From Baffinella frigidus (taxonomy: Eukaryota > Cryptophyceae > Cryptomonadales > Baffinellaceae), in the NCBI GenBank assembly GCA_026770585.1, contig MU646881.1, positions 236,025 through 246,141 on the forward strand: a stretch of DNA of 10,117 nt. The letters are read 5' to 3'. The stretch's first letter is position 1. Every line of letters starts with the position of its first letter. The notes under the pieces were generated by a model. That model searched no databases. It was not told the origin of the DNA and saw nothing but the letters and a program-made list of their open reading frames with translations. Below are positions 1 through 7,152 of the stretch, piece by piece. The position numbers were made by a program, and so were the translations under genes.

Positions 1-216
1 GGGTGAGGGAGGGTGAGGGGGAGGGGGGCACGAGCATTACCGGAATGCGATGTGCAGGTCTCTCCGCCCTCTCCGAATGCTCCCCCCCCTCCCCCCTCCC
101 CCCGTGCCCCTCCCTCGTCAAATCCCGGGAATGGCCCGAGCCCCCCATCGCCCCCCCCGTCGCCGCCCCTGCCGTGGGGTAGCGGGTGCGTCCTCTTTAA
201 GGCTTCAGGAAGTTAA
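1..216. repeat. C-rich low-complexity tract
   Basis: The tract opens G-rich (GGGTGAGG repeats) and becomes a run of C-blocks separated by T or G between about 60 and 180. The + strand frame at 13-216 reads as a Pro/Ser-rich peptide with SPPSPPPSPP-type spacing. That resembles hydroxyproline-rich wall-protein linkers of algae, but it follows directly from the C-rich composition. The remainder of the frame has no recognisable domain. A fragment of a real gene entering from the left cannot be excluded, but low-complexity DNA is the simpler reading. Confidence 0.6.
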
Positions 217-301
217 GGTTATAGGGGGTTCAGGGTTTAGGGTTCAGGGTTTAGGGTTTAGGGTTTAGGGGTTAGGGTTTAGGGTTTGGGGTTTAGGGTT
301 C
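217..301 (+). repeat. Degenerate TTTAGGG-like block
   Basis: About twelve 6-8 base units of the type GGTTTAG, GGGTTCA and GGGTTTG follow one another, with only a few perfect TTTAGGG copies. The G-rich strand is the + strand, as at the right end of the window. The mixed units (TTCAGGG, TTTGGGG, TTAGGGG) look like mutated or variant telomere repeat rather than an active telomere. The block lies about 9.7 kb from the right-hand array. Confidence 0.8.
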
Positions 302-1303
302 ACGGGGGTACCTTCGGAGGTGCGGGACGCGAATTGGTCTCGGGTGGGTGAGGACGGTTGCTGCCCGCTGCTGTGTCCCTGCGGGTGGGAGGGGGAGGGG
401 GGGGTGTCATTACGTTGATATTAACTTGACATACACGCGTTATGGAGCCAAAGGGGAAGTTGGGACGAGACCAAAGGGCTAAAGGTGGTATGGGGGGGGG
501 GTGGGTAGGTCGTTGGGTAGCCGTCGCGAGGTCTGAGAGTGACAACTTTTCGAACGTTGACGTTTTCACTGCCGGAGAGAGGGGAGGAGGGGGGAGGCAA
601 GGAGGCGTCACGGCGTCGCTAGGAGTAAGAGTTGCAATGGTTGGAAAGGTGTCGTGTTTTCAGGTTTGCGAGACAACCCCATCGAGTTGGAGCGGGGAAG
701 AGATAAGGCACACCACCGTGGTGCGCCCAAATACACTGAGACTCACCTGGTGGATCACCAGCCACCCCAAGTTTACCTGATCCATCTGGCTGCCTGTAGC
801 AAATTTCACAGGCGACAAACCCTGAGAGTTTATCGTCTGGTGGAAACCTCCAATCTGGTTCAACCCGATCTGGTTCACTTCGGGTGCCTGGTGAGGTCCA
901 CGCGACAATAGGCTGCACCTCAATTCGACGCGTCTTTCTATCATTTCTGGTACAAAGCGGACGGAATCCGTCCGCGGATTAGTACAAATAAGTTGGTCCA
1001 CTCGTCGATTTGGGGTGCAGGTCATCGTGGCGTGGATGGGGCGTGGTGACCAGGGTCGGGCGTGCCTTCGGGCGCGGGAAGGTCACCATTCATCTCCGCA
1101 AAACTATTAGTTAATCGCTTCTGGCGCAACGAAATTTACTACACGAATGCTCTACTAATACTAGAAATTCCAATCGTGTAGTAAACTTGGTTGCCGAAAA
1201 GCAATTATTGAATAGGTGTGGGGAGATTACCAGGAGCGGGTTGCGGCGCGGGCGGTTCTTGGGCGTCAAAACAGTCGTCTTGTGCTCTGGCGGGACCTCG
1301 CTT
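302..1303. other. Unassigned intergenic stretch
   Basis: No gene can be supported here. Frames open for 85-121 codons on both strands between 442 and 1025, but they overlap each other and match no domain I recognise. Around 380-620 the stretch has G-runs such as 387-403 and 492-500. From about 1085 to 1205 the DNA is more AT-rich and has no notable ORF. No tRNA or rRNA was seen. Confidence 0.5.
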
Positions 1304-1489
1304 TGTACGTTCAGCCCGACCATGAACCCCTGCGGATGGCCGTTTCGGGTTTCGCCTCACTTTGTTTAGTCAACTCTTGTACGTTGTTACGTGCAGCCCG
1401 ACCATACACCCCTGCGGTTTCGGGTTTCAGGTTCCGGGTTCTCTTTTTTTAGTCAACTTTTGGACGTGCAGCCCGGAAATGCACCCCTG
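1304..1489. repeat. Three decayed direct repeats, about 75 bp unit
   Basis: The core GTGCAGCCCGACCAT...ACCCCTGCGG...TTTCGGGTTT recurs three times. Copy 1 starts at 1304 (GTACGTTCAGCCCGACCATG), copy 2 at about 1388, and a shorter copy 3 at about 1464. A TTTAGTCAACT(C/T)TTG segment lies between copies 1 and 2 and between copies 2 and 3, giving a unit of roughly 75-80 bp. A related AGTCAACTTTTGG segment reappears near 4471. Divergence between copies shows the array is old. Reading frames across it are fragments. Confidence 0.75.
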
Positions 1490-1816
1490 GTGGATGGAGC
1501 TTTTAATTTGGGGGGGGGTCCCAGACGAGAGAGTCGGGAATCGGGAATGACCTCTTCGGGACACACCCTCATCCGGGAACATGTTTAATTCAAAACAAAA
1601 ACAGATTATCAAACCAGATTACAGCCATAATGAGATTTATTCAAGGCCGTGATTAATTTTCGTCCAACTCCTATGAACACATAGGGGTCCATTTTCTTTG
1701 AAGTTGGACGTGACCCCGGATGAAACCCTACTTCACTGCATGGCTCATAGACTAGTGTATCACTCAACTCAAGGCGCAAGGTCCTATTTAGGACCTGTAG
1801 CAAGAGTAATAAAGAG
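1490..1816. other. AT-richer stretch with small hairpins
   Basis: No convincing gene. Two small inverted repeats are visible. CGTCCAACT at 1661-1669 pairs with AGTTGGACG at 1702-1710, and between them CCTATG and CATAGG form a nested stem. AGGTCCTA at 1779-1786 pairs with TAGGACCT at 1789-1796 across a 2-base loop. Whether these are transcribed cannot be told. A run of nine G occurs at about 1510-1518. Confidence 0.45.
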
Positions 1817-1868
1817 GGAGAAGAAGAAGAAGAAACAAAAGAAGAAGAAGAAGAAGAAGAAGAAGAAG
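1817..1868 (+). repeat. (GAA)n microsatellite
   Basis: Near-continuous GAA triplets, interrupted once by AAACAAAA at about 1832-1840. In one + frame it gives a lysine run, which explains the apparent ORF at 1698-1910. That frame is not evidence for a gene. Confidence 0.95.
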
Positions 1869-1926
1869 GTGGGTCACAAGTGGATCAAAGTGGAGCTGGA
1901 GCTTGCATAGCGAAGAGGGAGCCCTA

Positions 1927-2042
1927 GCGCTGCCTGAGTTTTATTATGGCTCGTCCTTAAAAGTATTTAAGAACAGAAACCCAGTAAAAACAGGGCGAAT
2001 CAAACGCCTTTAGGACGAGCCAGAATAAAACTGAGGCAGAGC
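1927..2042. mobile_element. TA-flanked foldback element (MITE-like)
   Basis: A 116-bp element whose ends are inverted copies of each other. Counting the flanking bases, 1924-1957 pairs with 2012-2045 over 34 positions with 3 mismatches, and a loop of 54 bases remains. The arms carry TTTTATT(A/C)TGGCTCGTCCT. Each outer edge (GCGCTGCC and GGCAGAGC) abuts a TA dinucleotide, which would fit TA target duplication as in Tc1/mariner-type MITEs. The internal part codes for nothing. It differs in sequence from the elements at 6401 and 7153. Without a second genomic copy a structural hairpin remains possible. Confidence 0.6.
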
Positions 2043-2064
2043 TAGAATCCTGTGCATGCCGCCC

Positions 2065-2089
2065 CCTCTCCACCTCTCCACCTCTCCAC
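2065..2089. repeat. CCTCTCCA tandem repeat, three units
   Basis: Three consecutive 8-bp units of CCTCTCCA lie a short distance downstream of the foldback element. No coding significance was seen. Confidence 0.85.
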
Positions 2090-2145
2090 GTGTCTCTCCC
2101 AAGTCACAAGGAAGGCAGCAGGATAGATAGGGTACGGCATGCCTT

Positions 2146-2207
2146 GAACCCTCAACCCTCAATCCTCAACCCTCAACCCTCAAACCTCAACCCTCAACCC
2201 TCAACCC
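2146..2207 (-). repeat. (CCCTCAA)n, telomere-variant repeat on the minus strand
   Basis: About eight 7-bp units of CCCTCAA, with TCCTCAA and CCTCAAA variants. The reverse complement is TTGAGGG, a one-base variant of TTTAGGG. The G-rich strand is the minus strand here, opposite to the blocks at 217, 7401 and 9848. The same TTGAGGG variant dominates the tract at 7401-7583. Confidence 0.9.
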
Positions 2208-2502
2208 GACAGCCTTGACCTTACACCGTACACGCTAGAGGGCAAAGCGACGAACCTTGTCGGGTTCCCTTCGCCAGACCAGCTCCGCTTCGTATCCACT
2301 CTGGTTGGAGCTGGCACCAGTGCTCGCCTGCCCAACAACGCCGAACATCAGCTTCCACGCCAGGTCATTTGTCGCCATTTCAGTTACAAGTCGTTTTACA
2401 TCATGTACCCGGATGCGAAATTTTGTATTAGGTTCGGGCGTGGAAAGGACGAGGAGTTGCATCACCAGGTCAGTATGTACCATTTGAACCACGAAAGAAA
2501 CG
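2208..2502. other. Unassigned stretch, possible minus-strand frame
   Basis: The minus strand is open from an ATG at 2492 to a stop at 2235 (85 codons). Unlike most frames here it has a balanced amino-acid composition, with alternating charged and hydrophobic residues and no runs. I recognise no domain and see no paired splice sites joining it to anything. It could be a decayed exon or chance. No other content was identified. Confidence 0.25.
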
Positions 2503-2507
2503 TTGCG

Positions 2508-3389
2508 TCATGAAATCCCTATTAATGACCTGCCGTTGAGGGCAGGGCGGGAGCCGCGGGTGCAGACGCAATCGGGCACGTTAACCGTCACACGCCACAC
2601 AGTCCAACAGGACAACCAGCCCGCAGAGGCGGACCAAATCGAGGGTGGAGCATGCGCCAATTCCTCGGGCGTCACCTTCGAAAAGGAAAGTGCCACCCGA
2701 GGAAATGGCTCCAGACAATCGTCGGTTTGGTCCGCTTCGCAGGGCTGGTGGGGGTTGGAAATCCTCCTGGGTCGGGTTGGGATGCCATCTCCAAGCCTAA
2801 ACGAGCGGGGTGCAATGTTCAACCCAAAGGGGACGGAAGGAGGGAGGATGGAGGGAGGAACGCTGTGTGAGGTAGGAAGACTGCCACCAATCCTCACGGC
2901 CAGGGCAAATCGACGATTTTCGATTTCCCGATTTCGAGGGGAATTGGAGCCGTTGAAGCCGGATTCCGGCGTCAACGCCCTTGAAATCCCAAATCGAAAA
3001 GCGTCGATTTGCTCCAGCCGTGAGGGTTGCTGGTGAGGAAGGAAGATCGAAAGGAAGGAGGGCTGGAAGGAAGGAGGGGGGGAAGGTTGGGAGGAAGGAA
3101 AAAGAAGGCTGTGGGAGCAAGGAGGGGGGAAAGGCTGAGACGAAACAAGCAAGGCTGTGGGAGGAAGGCGGGGTGGGCCGAAGGAAGGTGGGCGGAAGCA
3201 AGGTACCGCCTCCGAAGCAATGGACAGAATGGAGCCCCTCCTCTTCAGGGAGCCAGCACCGCTCTGCAGGGAGCCCCGCCTCTGGCTTCGGCTGCCGCGT
3301 CGGAAGAGGTCCGCACCCCGCCGCTTTTCGTCCTGCTCGCGCGACATTTCCTGGTGGTGGTCATCATCATCGTCCTCGGAGTCCTCCAT
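2508..3389 (-). CDS. Low-confidence hypothetical ORF with acidic start and RRGS motifs
   Basis: This is a 293-codon uninterrupted minus-strand frame. The first 60 residues look protein-like: an acidic stretch (residues 2-10), two histidines, then a basic segment with three RRGS motifs (serines 33, 40 and 53). Those match the basophilic-kinase consensus RRxS. Residues after about 65 are a Pro/Ser/Leu-rich translation of the purine minisatellite at 3040-3205. They are followed by both arms of the foldback at 2884-3033, where residues spelling ANRRFSI appear. Such content is unlike a folded protein, so only the first segment might be a true exon. Overlapping + frames of 177-199 codons show that both strands are stop-poor. 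Function unknown. Confidence 0.2.
   Translation of the reverse strand: MEDSEDDDDDHHQEMSREQDEKRRGADLFRRGSRSQRRGSLQSGAGSLKRRGSILSIASEAVPCFRPPSFGPPRLPPTALLVSSQPFPPPCSHSLLFPSSQPSPPPSFQPSFLSIFLPHQQPSRLEQIDAFRFGISRALTPESGFNGSNSPRNREIENRRFALAVRIGGSLPTSHSVPPSILPPSVPFGLNIAPRSFRLGDGIPTRPRRISNPHQPCEADQTDDCLEPFPRVALSFSKVTPEELAHAPPSIWSASAGWLSCWTVWRVTVNVPDCVCTRGSRPALNGRSLIGIS
2884..3033. repeat. Long imperfect foldback, about 150 bp
   Basis: The left arm, starting at 2884, and the reverse complement of the right arm, ending at 3033, align over about 56 bases at roughly 80% identity. They share CCTCACGGC, GCAAATCGACG and TTTTCGATTT. The centre contains GCCGGATTCCGGC (2958-2970), flanked by GTTGAAGCC and GGCGTCAAC, so the pairing continues nearly to the axis with small indels. 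Both arms translate to ANRRFSI in frames on opposite strands. This looks like a foldback transposon remnant or a hairpin-forming locus. No clear target duplication was seen, and the flanks are TG and TG(A)G. Confidence 0.7.
3040..3205 (+). repeat. Purine-rich GGAAGG minisatellite
   Basis: Irregular units of GGAAGG, GGAGGG and GGCTGTGGGAGGAAGG fill the stretch, with AAGGCTGTGGGAG occurring twice (near 3105 and 3150). The bias is strongly purine on the + strand. It removes stop codons from the minus strand and explains the long Pro/Ser/Leu frames there. Confidence 0.85.
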
Positions 3390-4010
3390 CCTCCACCCTG
3401 GTGCATCACGGAGGAGAGGGGTTCAGAACGCCTGTCCCACTTGCCGCTACGAGCTCTCCCCCCCCCCCTAATACACCGTCGGCCGGCCGCGGGTCATATG
3501 GCCGCACAAAAAAAACTCGTCTCCGGGTTTTGGATTTGCGTTTCCCCGTCTCCGGCTGATTGTCGTCTCCGTCTCCGGCCCACGAACCTGGATTCCAGCC
3601 AGCGTCAGCAGCAAGGCTGGGGGTAGTTTGTTTCTGGGAACGGGACCAGAGGCCTCGTTCCCGCATCGGTACCAGCGGAATCTGGGACTACCTGTTACCT
3701 GTGTTTACCGCGGTAGCAGGGCACCAGGACCTCTACGGTGTTGCCAAGTCCTCTGCGGTAACAGGCCTCCAGGGCAACCAGGTGGCATCCTCCCCACGCT
3801 AAGACTCCCCTACCCAGTCCCGCCCCCGCCCTTTGAGAGCCCCATCCGCCCCTTCCGCTGCTCGATGAGCGGGCTCCTGAATCCGTGGCACTAGCTAGGG
3901 GGAGATAGAGAGGGAGGGTTGAGGGAGGGGGTGGTTGTATGTGTACTGGATCCTTACACCGTCGCACGAGCCAGGTGTCCCTTCGTTCGTCAGCACAACA
4001 CTCAGTGGCA
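3206..4010. other. GC-rich stretch with GTCTCC repeats, no supported gene
   Basis: Apart from the start of the hypothetical minus ORF at 3389, nothing here is supported. GTCTCCG units recur at about 3519-3581. CCTGTTACC (3691-3699) pairs with GGTAACAGG (3757-3765) around a TACCGCGGTA palindrome. GGACCTCTACGGTGTTG and GTCCTCTGCGGTAAC look like a short direct duplication. Open frames at 3560-3894 overlap in different phases and show no domain. Confidence 0.45.
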
Positions 4011-4019
4011 ACCAGCCAA

Positions 4020-4052
<33 letters not shown>

Positions 4053-4121
4053 CAGACAGTCTGAGAGTCTGTCAGTCAGTCAGTCTGACAGTGAGTCTGA
4101 CAGCCAGCCAGTGAGTCAGTT
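4011..4121 (+). repeat. CAGC/CAGT compound microsatellite
   Basis: Tetranucleotide CAGC units (about 4014-4047) grade into CAGT, CTGA and GACAG units up to about 4121. In frame it gives a Gln/Ser/Pro repeat that inflates the apparent ORF at 3919-4434. No gene is inferred. Confidence 0.9.
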
Positions 4122-4564
4122 GCATCTCAGCCAGTGCGCCTATCTGAACCGCACGTGTCCCCGTTCCGACAGGCGTGGGCAACTTTACAAGAGGAGGTGC
4201 CACCAAGAGAAGGTGAGAGAAGGTGCCAGCAGTTGTCCTGCTCTATCGTTGTCCGGGGACGGAGACGGAGAGCGGAGACCTTCGCTGATTCTTGTTTCCG
4301 CTCCAGGCTTTCGGCTCCGTCTCCGCCGCTCGTCTCCGTCTCTGCCGGAGAGACAGAATCTCCAAAGAGTTGAAGCCCTCACCCTGACGTCCGAGATTTC
4401 ACCCGAAGTCAACTTTTGCGCCTGGGCTATTTGACTTTAGATTGAAATGTTTTTTTGTGCACATTCGGCGAGTCAACTTTTGGGGGTGCTCATTTCACGT
4501 GCTGGCTTCAAGTTGGGGTTGAGGTGGATCCAACTGTGATCGCGCATCGCCCCCCCTCAGCGCG
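4122..4564 (+). promoter_or_regulatory. 5' flank of the EIF1AD-like gene
   Basis: This holds the upstream region of the gene at 4565. No TATA box is evident; the only T-rich patch is at about 4447-4456. A GGAGAC-rich arm (4255-4280) is complementary to a GTCTCC-rich arm (4314-4345) and could fold. AGTCAACTTTTGG near 4471 echoes the repeat at 1449. Immediately before the gene is a pyrimidine run ending in CAG (4550-4560), four bases before the ATG. It resembles a 3' splice acceptor for a 5'UTR intron or a trans-spliced leader. The transcription start cannot be placed. Confidence 0.4.
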
Positions 4565-5641
4565 ATGGGGCGGCGGAACCAGTTCCTTTCCAAGCATGTG
4601 CGCGAGACGGCCACGCAGGGGTGGCCCGAGCCGAAGGGCGAGGAGTTTGTAGTGCAGCTGGTGCGGTCTCGCGGGGGCAACACGATGGAGTGCAAGCTCC
4701 CAGACGGCGCGGAGGTCCTCTGCTGGCTGCCGTCCAAGCTGAACAAGGTACGCACCCCGCCACCAGCGTGGTCGAACGCGCGCGCCAACACCTGCCGTCC
4801 TCTCCTTGCTTCTTTGGTGTGCGGGACACGAGGTCGAGATGTGTTCTGCGCTGACGTGCCCACCCCTTCTCCGGCAGGTCGTGTGGGCACAGCGCGGCGA
4901 CTACCTGATTGTGGACCCCAGCAGCGAGGCTGAGGCCGGGGGCAAGGTGAGACCCGCTTCGTGGCTCCTCTTCTCTTGGCCTGTTCCTGGGCGCTGCTCG
5001 AAAGCGGAGGGGGGGGCTGGAATCAGCATCATGCCCTCGCCTCGCCACGAGATTGCGGGGGAGACCTGCGCACTCGGGAGGGGTTAAGGCGTGTTGGGTT
5101 GTTGACCATTACCAGCTGTGCCTCATCCACGGGTTTGCGCGGGGCGAAGCGCGGCGTGTGAGCGCGTTTTGGGCGCGTACCTGCCCCTGTCTCCTGCCAC
5201 GTGTCGAGCACGTTTGACCTCATTCGAATCCGGGATTAGGCGTTTCTCACCTCTGAAGCGATCCTCCAGGTGACATGCACGATCGTGCACATCCTCTTCC
5301 CGGAGCAAGTGGGCCACCTCCGCAAGATCGGCAAGTGGCCGGAGGGCTTCCAGCCTTCGGAAACACAGGCCCAAGAAAAACAACCTCCTGCGAATCAAGA
5401 GGGGGGAGGGGAGGGGGGGGCGCGCGCCGCGCAGGGGGGGGTGGACGGTGTTGCTGAAGGCGTCGCGGGGCTTGTGGTGGGAGAGGTGGCAAGAAGAGGG
5501 GAACCGGGGGACGCTGGGGGGGAGGGGAGCGAGGAGAGTGACGGTGATGATGACGACTTGTTCGTGAACCGAAATGGGATGCATGAAGACTCGTGGGAGG
5601 AGAGTGCGGAGAGCGAGGAGGAGGGGGATGACGGCATCTAG
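4565..5641 (+). CDS. EIF1AD: EIF1AD-like protein, S1/eIF1A-like RNA-binding domain, three exons
   Basis: The exons are 4565-4747, 4878-4946 and 5270-5641, joined in phase 0 to give 207 aa. Residues about 26-111 form an S1-like (IF1/eIF1A-type) OB fold. The signature segments are CKLPDGAEVLCWLPSK (43-58), VVWAQRGDYLIVDP (62-75), and GHLRKIGKWPEGF (99-111), the usual end of the EIF1AD core. The short basic N-terminus also fits EIF1AD better than eIF1A. After the domain comes an E/G/A-rich linker encoded by G-runs, then an acidic tail with LFVNRN (181-186). From memory, this resembles the C-terminal motif of homologues. Animal EIF1AD has about 165 aa, so the linker is longer here. The family binds late pre-40S particles during cytoplasmic ribosome maturation; the same role is inferred. 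ATG 4565 is the first in-frame ATG after an in-frame stop at 4520. No neighbouring gene partners it. Confidence 0.88.
4748..4877 (+). other. Intron 1 of EIF1AD-like gene
   Basis: The 130-base intron has donor AAG|GTACGC and acceptor TCTCCGGCAG|GTC after a pyrimidine-rich run. Removing it joins Lys61 to Val62 in phase 0 and restores the domain. Its length is not a multiple of 3, so retention would hit a stop at 4931-4933 and give a 122-aa product. Confidence 0.88.
4947..5269 (+). other. Intron 2 of EIF1AD-like gene
   Basis: The 323-base intron has donor AAG|GTGAGA and acceptor ATCCTCCAG|GTG, again phase 0, joining Lys84 to Val85. Both introns in this gene follow an AAG|GT...CAG|GT pattern, with G as the first base of the next exon. 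Short overlapping frames inside the intron are not evidence of coding. Confidence 0.87.
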
Positions 5642-6398
5642 AGAGAATGGCTCCAAGCGATCGCCGTCGTGCTCTCTCCCGGCATCAAACAAGGTGAAGC
5701 ATCCCGGGATCCCTCTCCCCTTGAACTTCAACTCACGAAGTCGCACCTGGCGTCGTTCGCTGAGAGTTGGGGCTGGTGGTGCTGTGACCATCAGCGATTG
5801 GGCAACTTGCATGCGTCTATCACGCACGGAGGAATCATCTCGTCCTAGGATTACATATTCTGTTGCCAAGAGGCTTACGCAAGTAAGCGTGCTGCGGCAT
5901 TCTACATGAGATTTATGAGGGTCGAGATTCCATTCCTTTGGCAACGCTTGTGTTGCGTGTTTCTGGCGGGGGGTGAGGGGCTGACGCGCACTCGTTTGGG
6001 TGGCTGGCAGGACGAGACGCTGGGCGCGCCATCGGTGGTCGCTGTGTGTATCTAGGCTGTAAGGACGCCAAAGTAGCCACAATCGCATGCGGCTGCGACG
6101 CTGAGAACTGCTCTCGATCAATAATGAATTGAATGTATAATATGTACACGCGTGTCCCTGCGTGCGCCGCTCACACAAAGTGTTGATGTGAGCGGATACG
6201 GCACACGAGCAAGCCCCGGGACGCTGGGCGTGCGCGCGTTGGTCGCAATCAGGGTCCTGTCTATTCTGCGGATGTCATGCGCGCGTTCGTGGGCGTGTGA
6301 GTGTGAGGGGGTGAACAAGTGTAATCAAGGTAGATGGTTGTGTGTGCGTGCTGTGTGCATTCCCTGGTCCTCGTGCGCCGTGTCTGCCGGTGTACGTG
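5642..6398. other. 3' flank of EIF1AD-like gene
   Basis: This presumably includes the 3'UTR. No AATAAA is present close to the stop. TGTAA-type sequence occurs at 6058-6062 and 6319-6323, and an AT-rich patch (6119-6146) could mark a transcript end, but none of these is decisive. The minus-strand frame of 351 codons (5123-6178) runs through here antisense to exon 3 and has no recognisable domain. GT-rich sequence dominates 6280-6400. Confidence 0.4.
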
Positions 6399-6400
6399 TA

Positions 6401-6517
6401 CAGGGGTACCTCGCTCATAAGAAACCGCGCCCCCCTAGGACCCTACAGTAGGCCTATGCCTAGGGCCCTATGGTCATCCTAGGGGGGTGGCAGTTTCTTA
6501 TGAGCGAGGTACCCCTC
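6401..6517 (+). mobile_element. TA-flanked MITE, copy 1
   Basis: A 117-bp palindromic element starting CAGGGGTACCTCGCTC and ending in its reverse complement. The inner 24-base arms (6402-6425 and 6493-6516) match perfectly. A CCCCCCTAGGA / TCCTAGGGGGG stem continues toward a loop containing CTACAGTAGGCC. Each edge is bordered by TA (6399-6400 and 6518-6519), as expected for TA target duplication in the Tc1/mariner superfamily. The CAGGGG terminus also suits that group. There is no coding capacity, so any transposition would depend on a transposase elsewhere. It is the inverted relative of the element at 7153. Confidence 0.8.
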
Positions 6518-6580
6518 TAGTCACCCTCACACCCGATACAGTGGTACCTGGGGGGGGGTCACCACCACAGGGCAGAAGGT
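6518..6580. other. Spacer between MITE copy 1 and repeat family B
   Basis: The spacer includes GGTACC twice, at 6543-6548 and 6578-6583, and a run of nine G (6550-6558) followed by TCACCACCACAG. No gene was seen. Confidence 0.4.
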
Positions 6581-6682
6581 ACCCTTCAAGTGGCGGACGG
6601 GCGAATATTCGCCCTAACTTGCCCTACGCAGGTCCTAGGGCCCTACCGTAGGGCGTATGAGACTACTCGCCACGTAAGGAAT
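6581..6682. repeat. Dispersed foldback repeat family B, copy 1
   Basis: The sequence begins ACCCTTCAAGTGGCG and ends CTACTCGCCACGTAAGGAAT, an imperfect inversion of its start. It contains a perfect 16-bp palindrome, GGGCGAATATTCGCCC (6599-6614), and a GCCCTAC-C-GTAGGGC hairpin (about 6644-6658). It aligns end to end with 8820-8922, sharing GCAGGTCC, GGGCCCTAC and TATGAG(A/C)CTACTCGCCAC. The 3' portion GAGACTACTCGCCACGTA(A/T)GGAAT is duplicated once more at 6697-6722. Confidence 0.7.
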
Positions 6683-7152
6683 CGGCACGTAAGGAATGAG
6701 ACTACTCGCCACGTATGGAATGTACCAATCAGTTTTTAAAACCAATACACTGGCAGCTCAGGCCAGTTTGTTTGCTGGAAAATCGGAAACCAGACCCATA
6801 CACGGTCGTTGGCGGTCCTTAAACTGAGACACGGTGACGGAAATCTGTCGCTTGCGGGGATTGATTTATTAAGGTTCAAAGTTCAAACACCGGAGCGTTT
6901 CCTTGAATTGTGTGTCCTTCATCGCGAGTGACCTCTGCAATACATGCCGCTCAAAAGACTACGAGTCACATATTTCCCGGATATCCGGAGATTTCATGAC
7001 CAACAATTGCTGGCTTTTGGCGTGTTTCCTGAGAAACAATTCAATACGTAACTTTGGCCCCGTAGTCTCATGAGTGGTAGTGAGAAGACCTAGTGCAGGA
7101 CGAGCCCGCATCGGGCCAAAAGGTCGACTGCAATTGGAGCTTACCCCAATTA
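6683..7152. other. ORF-free stretch between the two MITE copies
   Basis: Apart from the small duplication ending at 6722, this AT-richer stretch contains no frame of 60 codons on either strand, no tRNA-like fold I could find, and no repeats. It is enclosed by inverted copies of one MITE. It shows no transposase signature, so there is no basis for calling the whole a composite transposon. Confidence 0.5.

Noticed and set aside
13-216. Pro/Ser-rich frame resembling algal hydroxyproline-rich linkers
   Set aside because: It is explained by the C-rich composition; there is no signal peptide or globular domain, and it ends in ordinary sequence.
442-1025. Overlapping frames of 85-121 codons on both strands
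   Set aside because: They overlap in several phases, match no known domain and have no paired splice sites.
2981-3626. + strand frames of 192 and 199 codons
   Set aside because: Both read through the foldback arm and purine minisatellite, giving Lys/Arg/Gly/Glu-rich low complexity in two phases at once.
3919-4434. + strand frame of 171 codons with Gln/Ser/Pro repeats
   Set aside because: It is created by the CAGC/CAGT tract and adjacent GTCTCC repeats; no domain was seen.
6119-6146. AT-rich patch as polyadenylation site
   Set aside because: There is no AATAAA or other decisive signal; it lies about 480 bases past the stop and cannot be separated from chance.
5123-6178. Minus-strand frame of 351 codons, the longest in the window
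   Set aside because: It is antisense to EIF1AD-like exon 3 and its stop-poor G-run linker, then runs through apparently non-coding 3' flank. No domain or plausible composition was seen.
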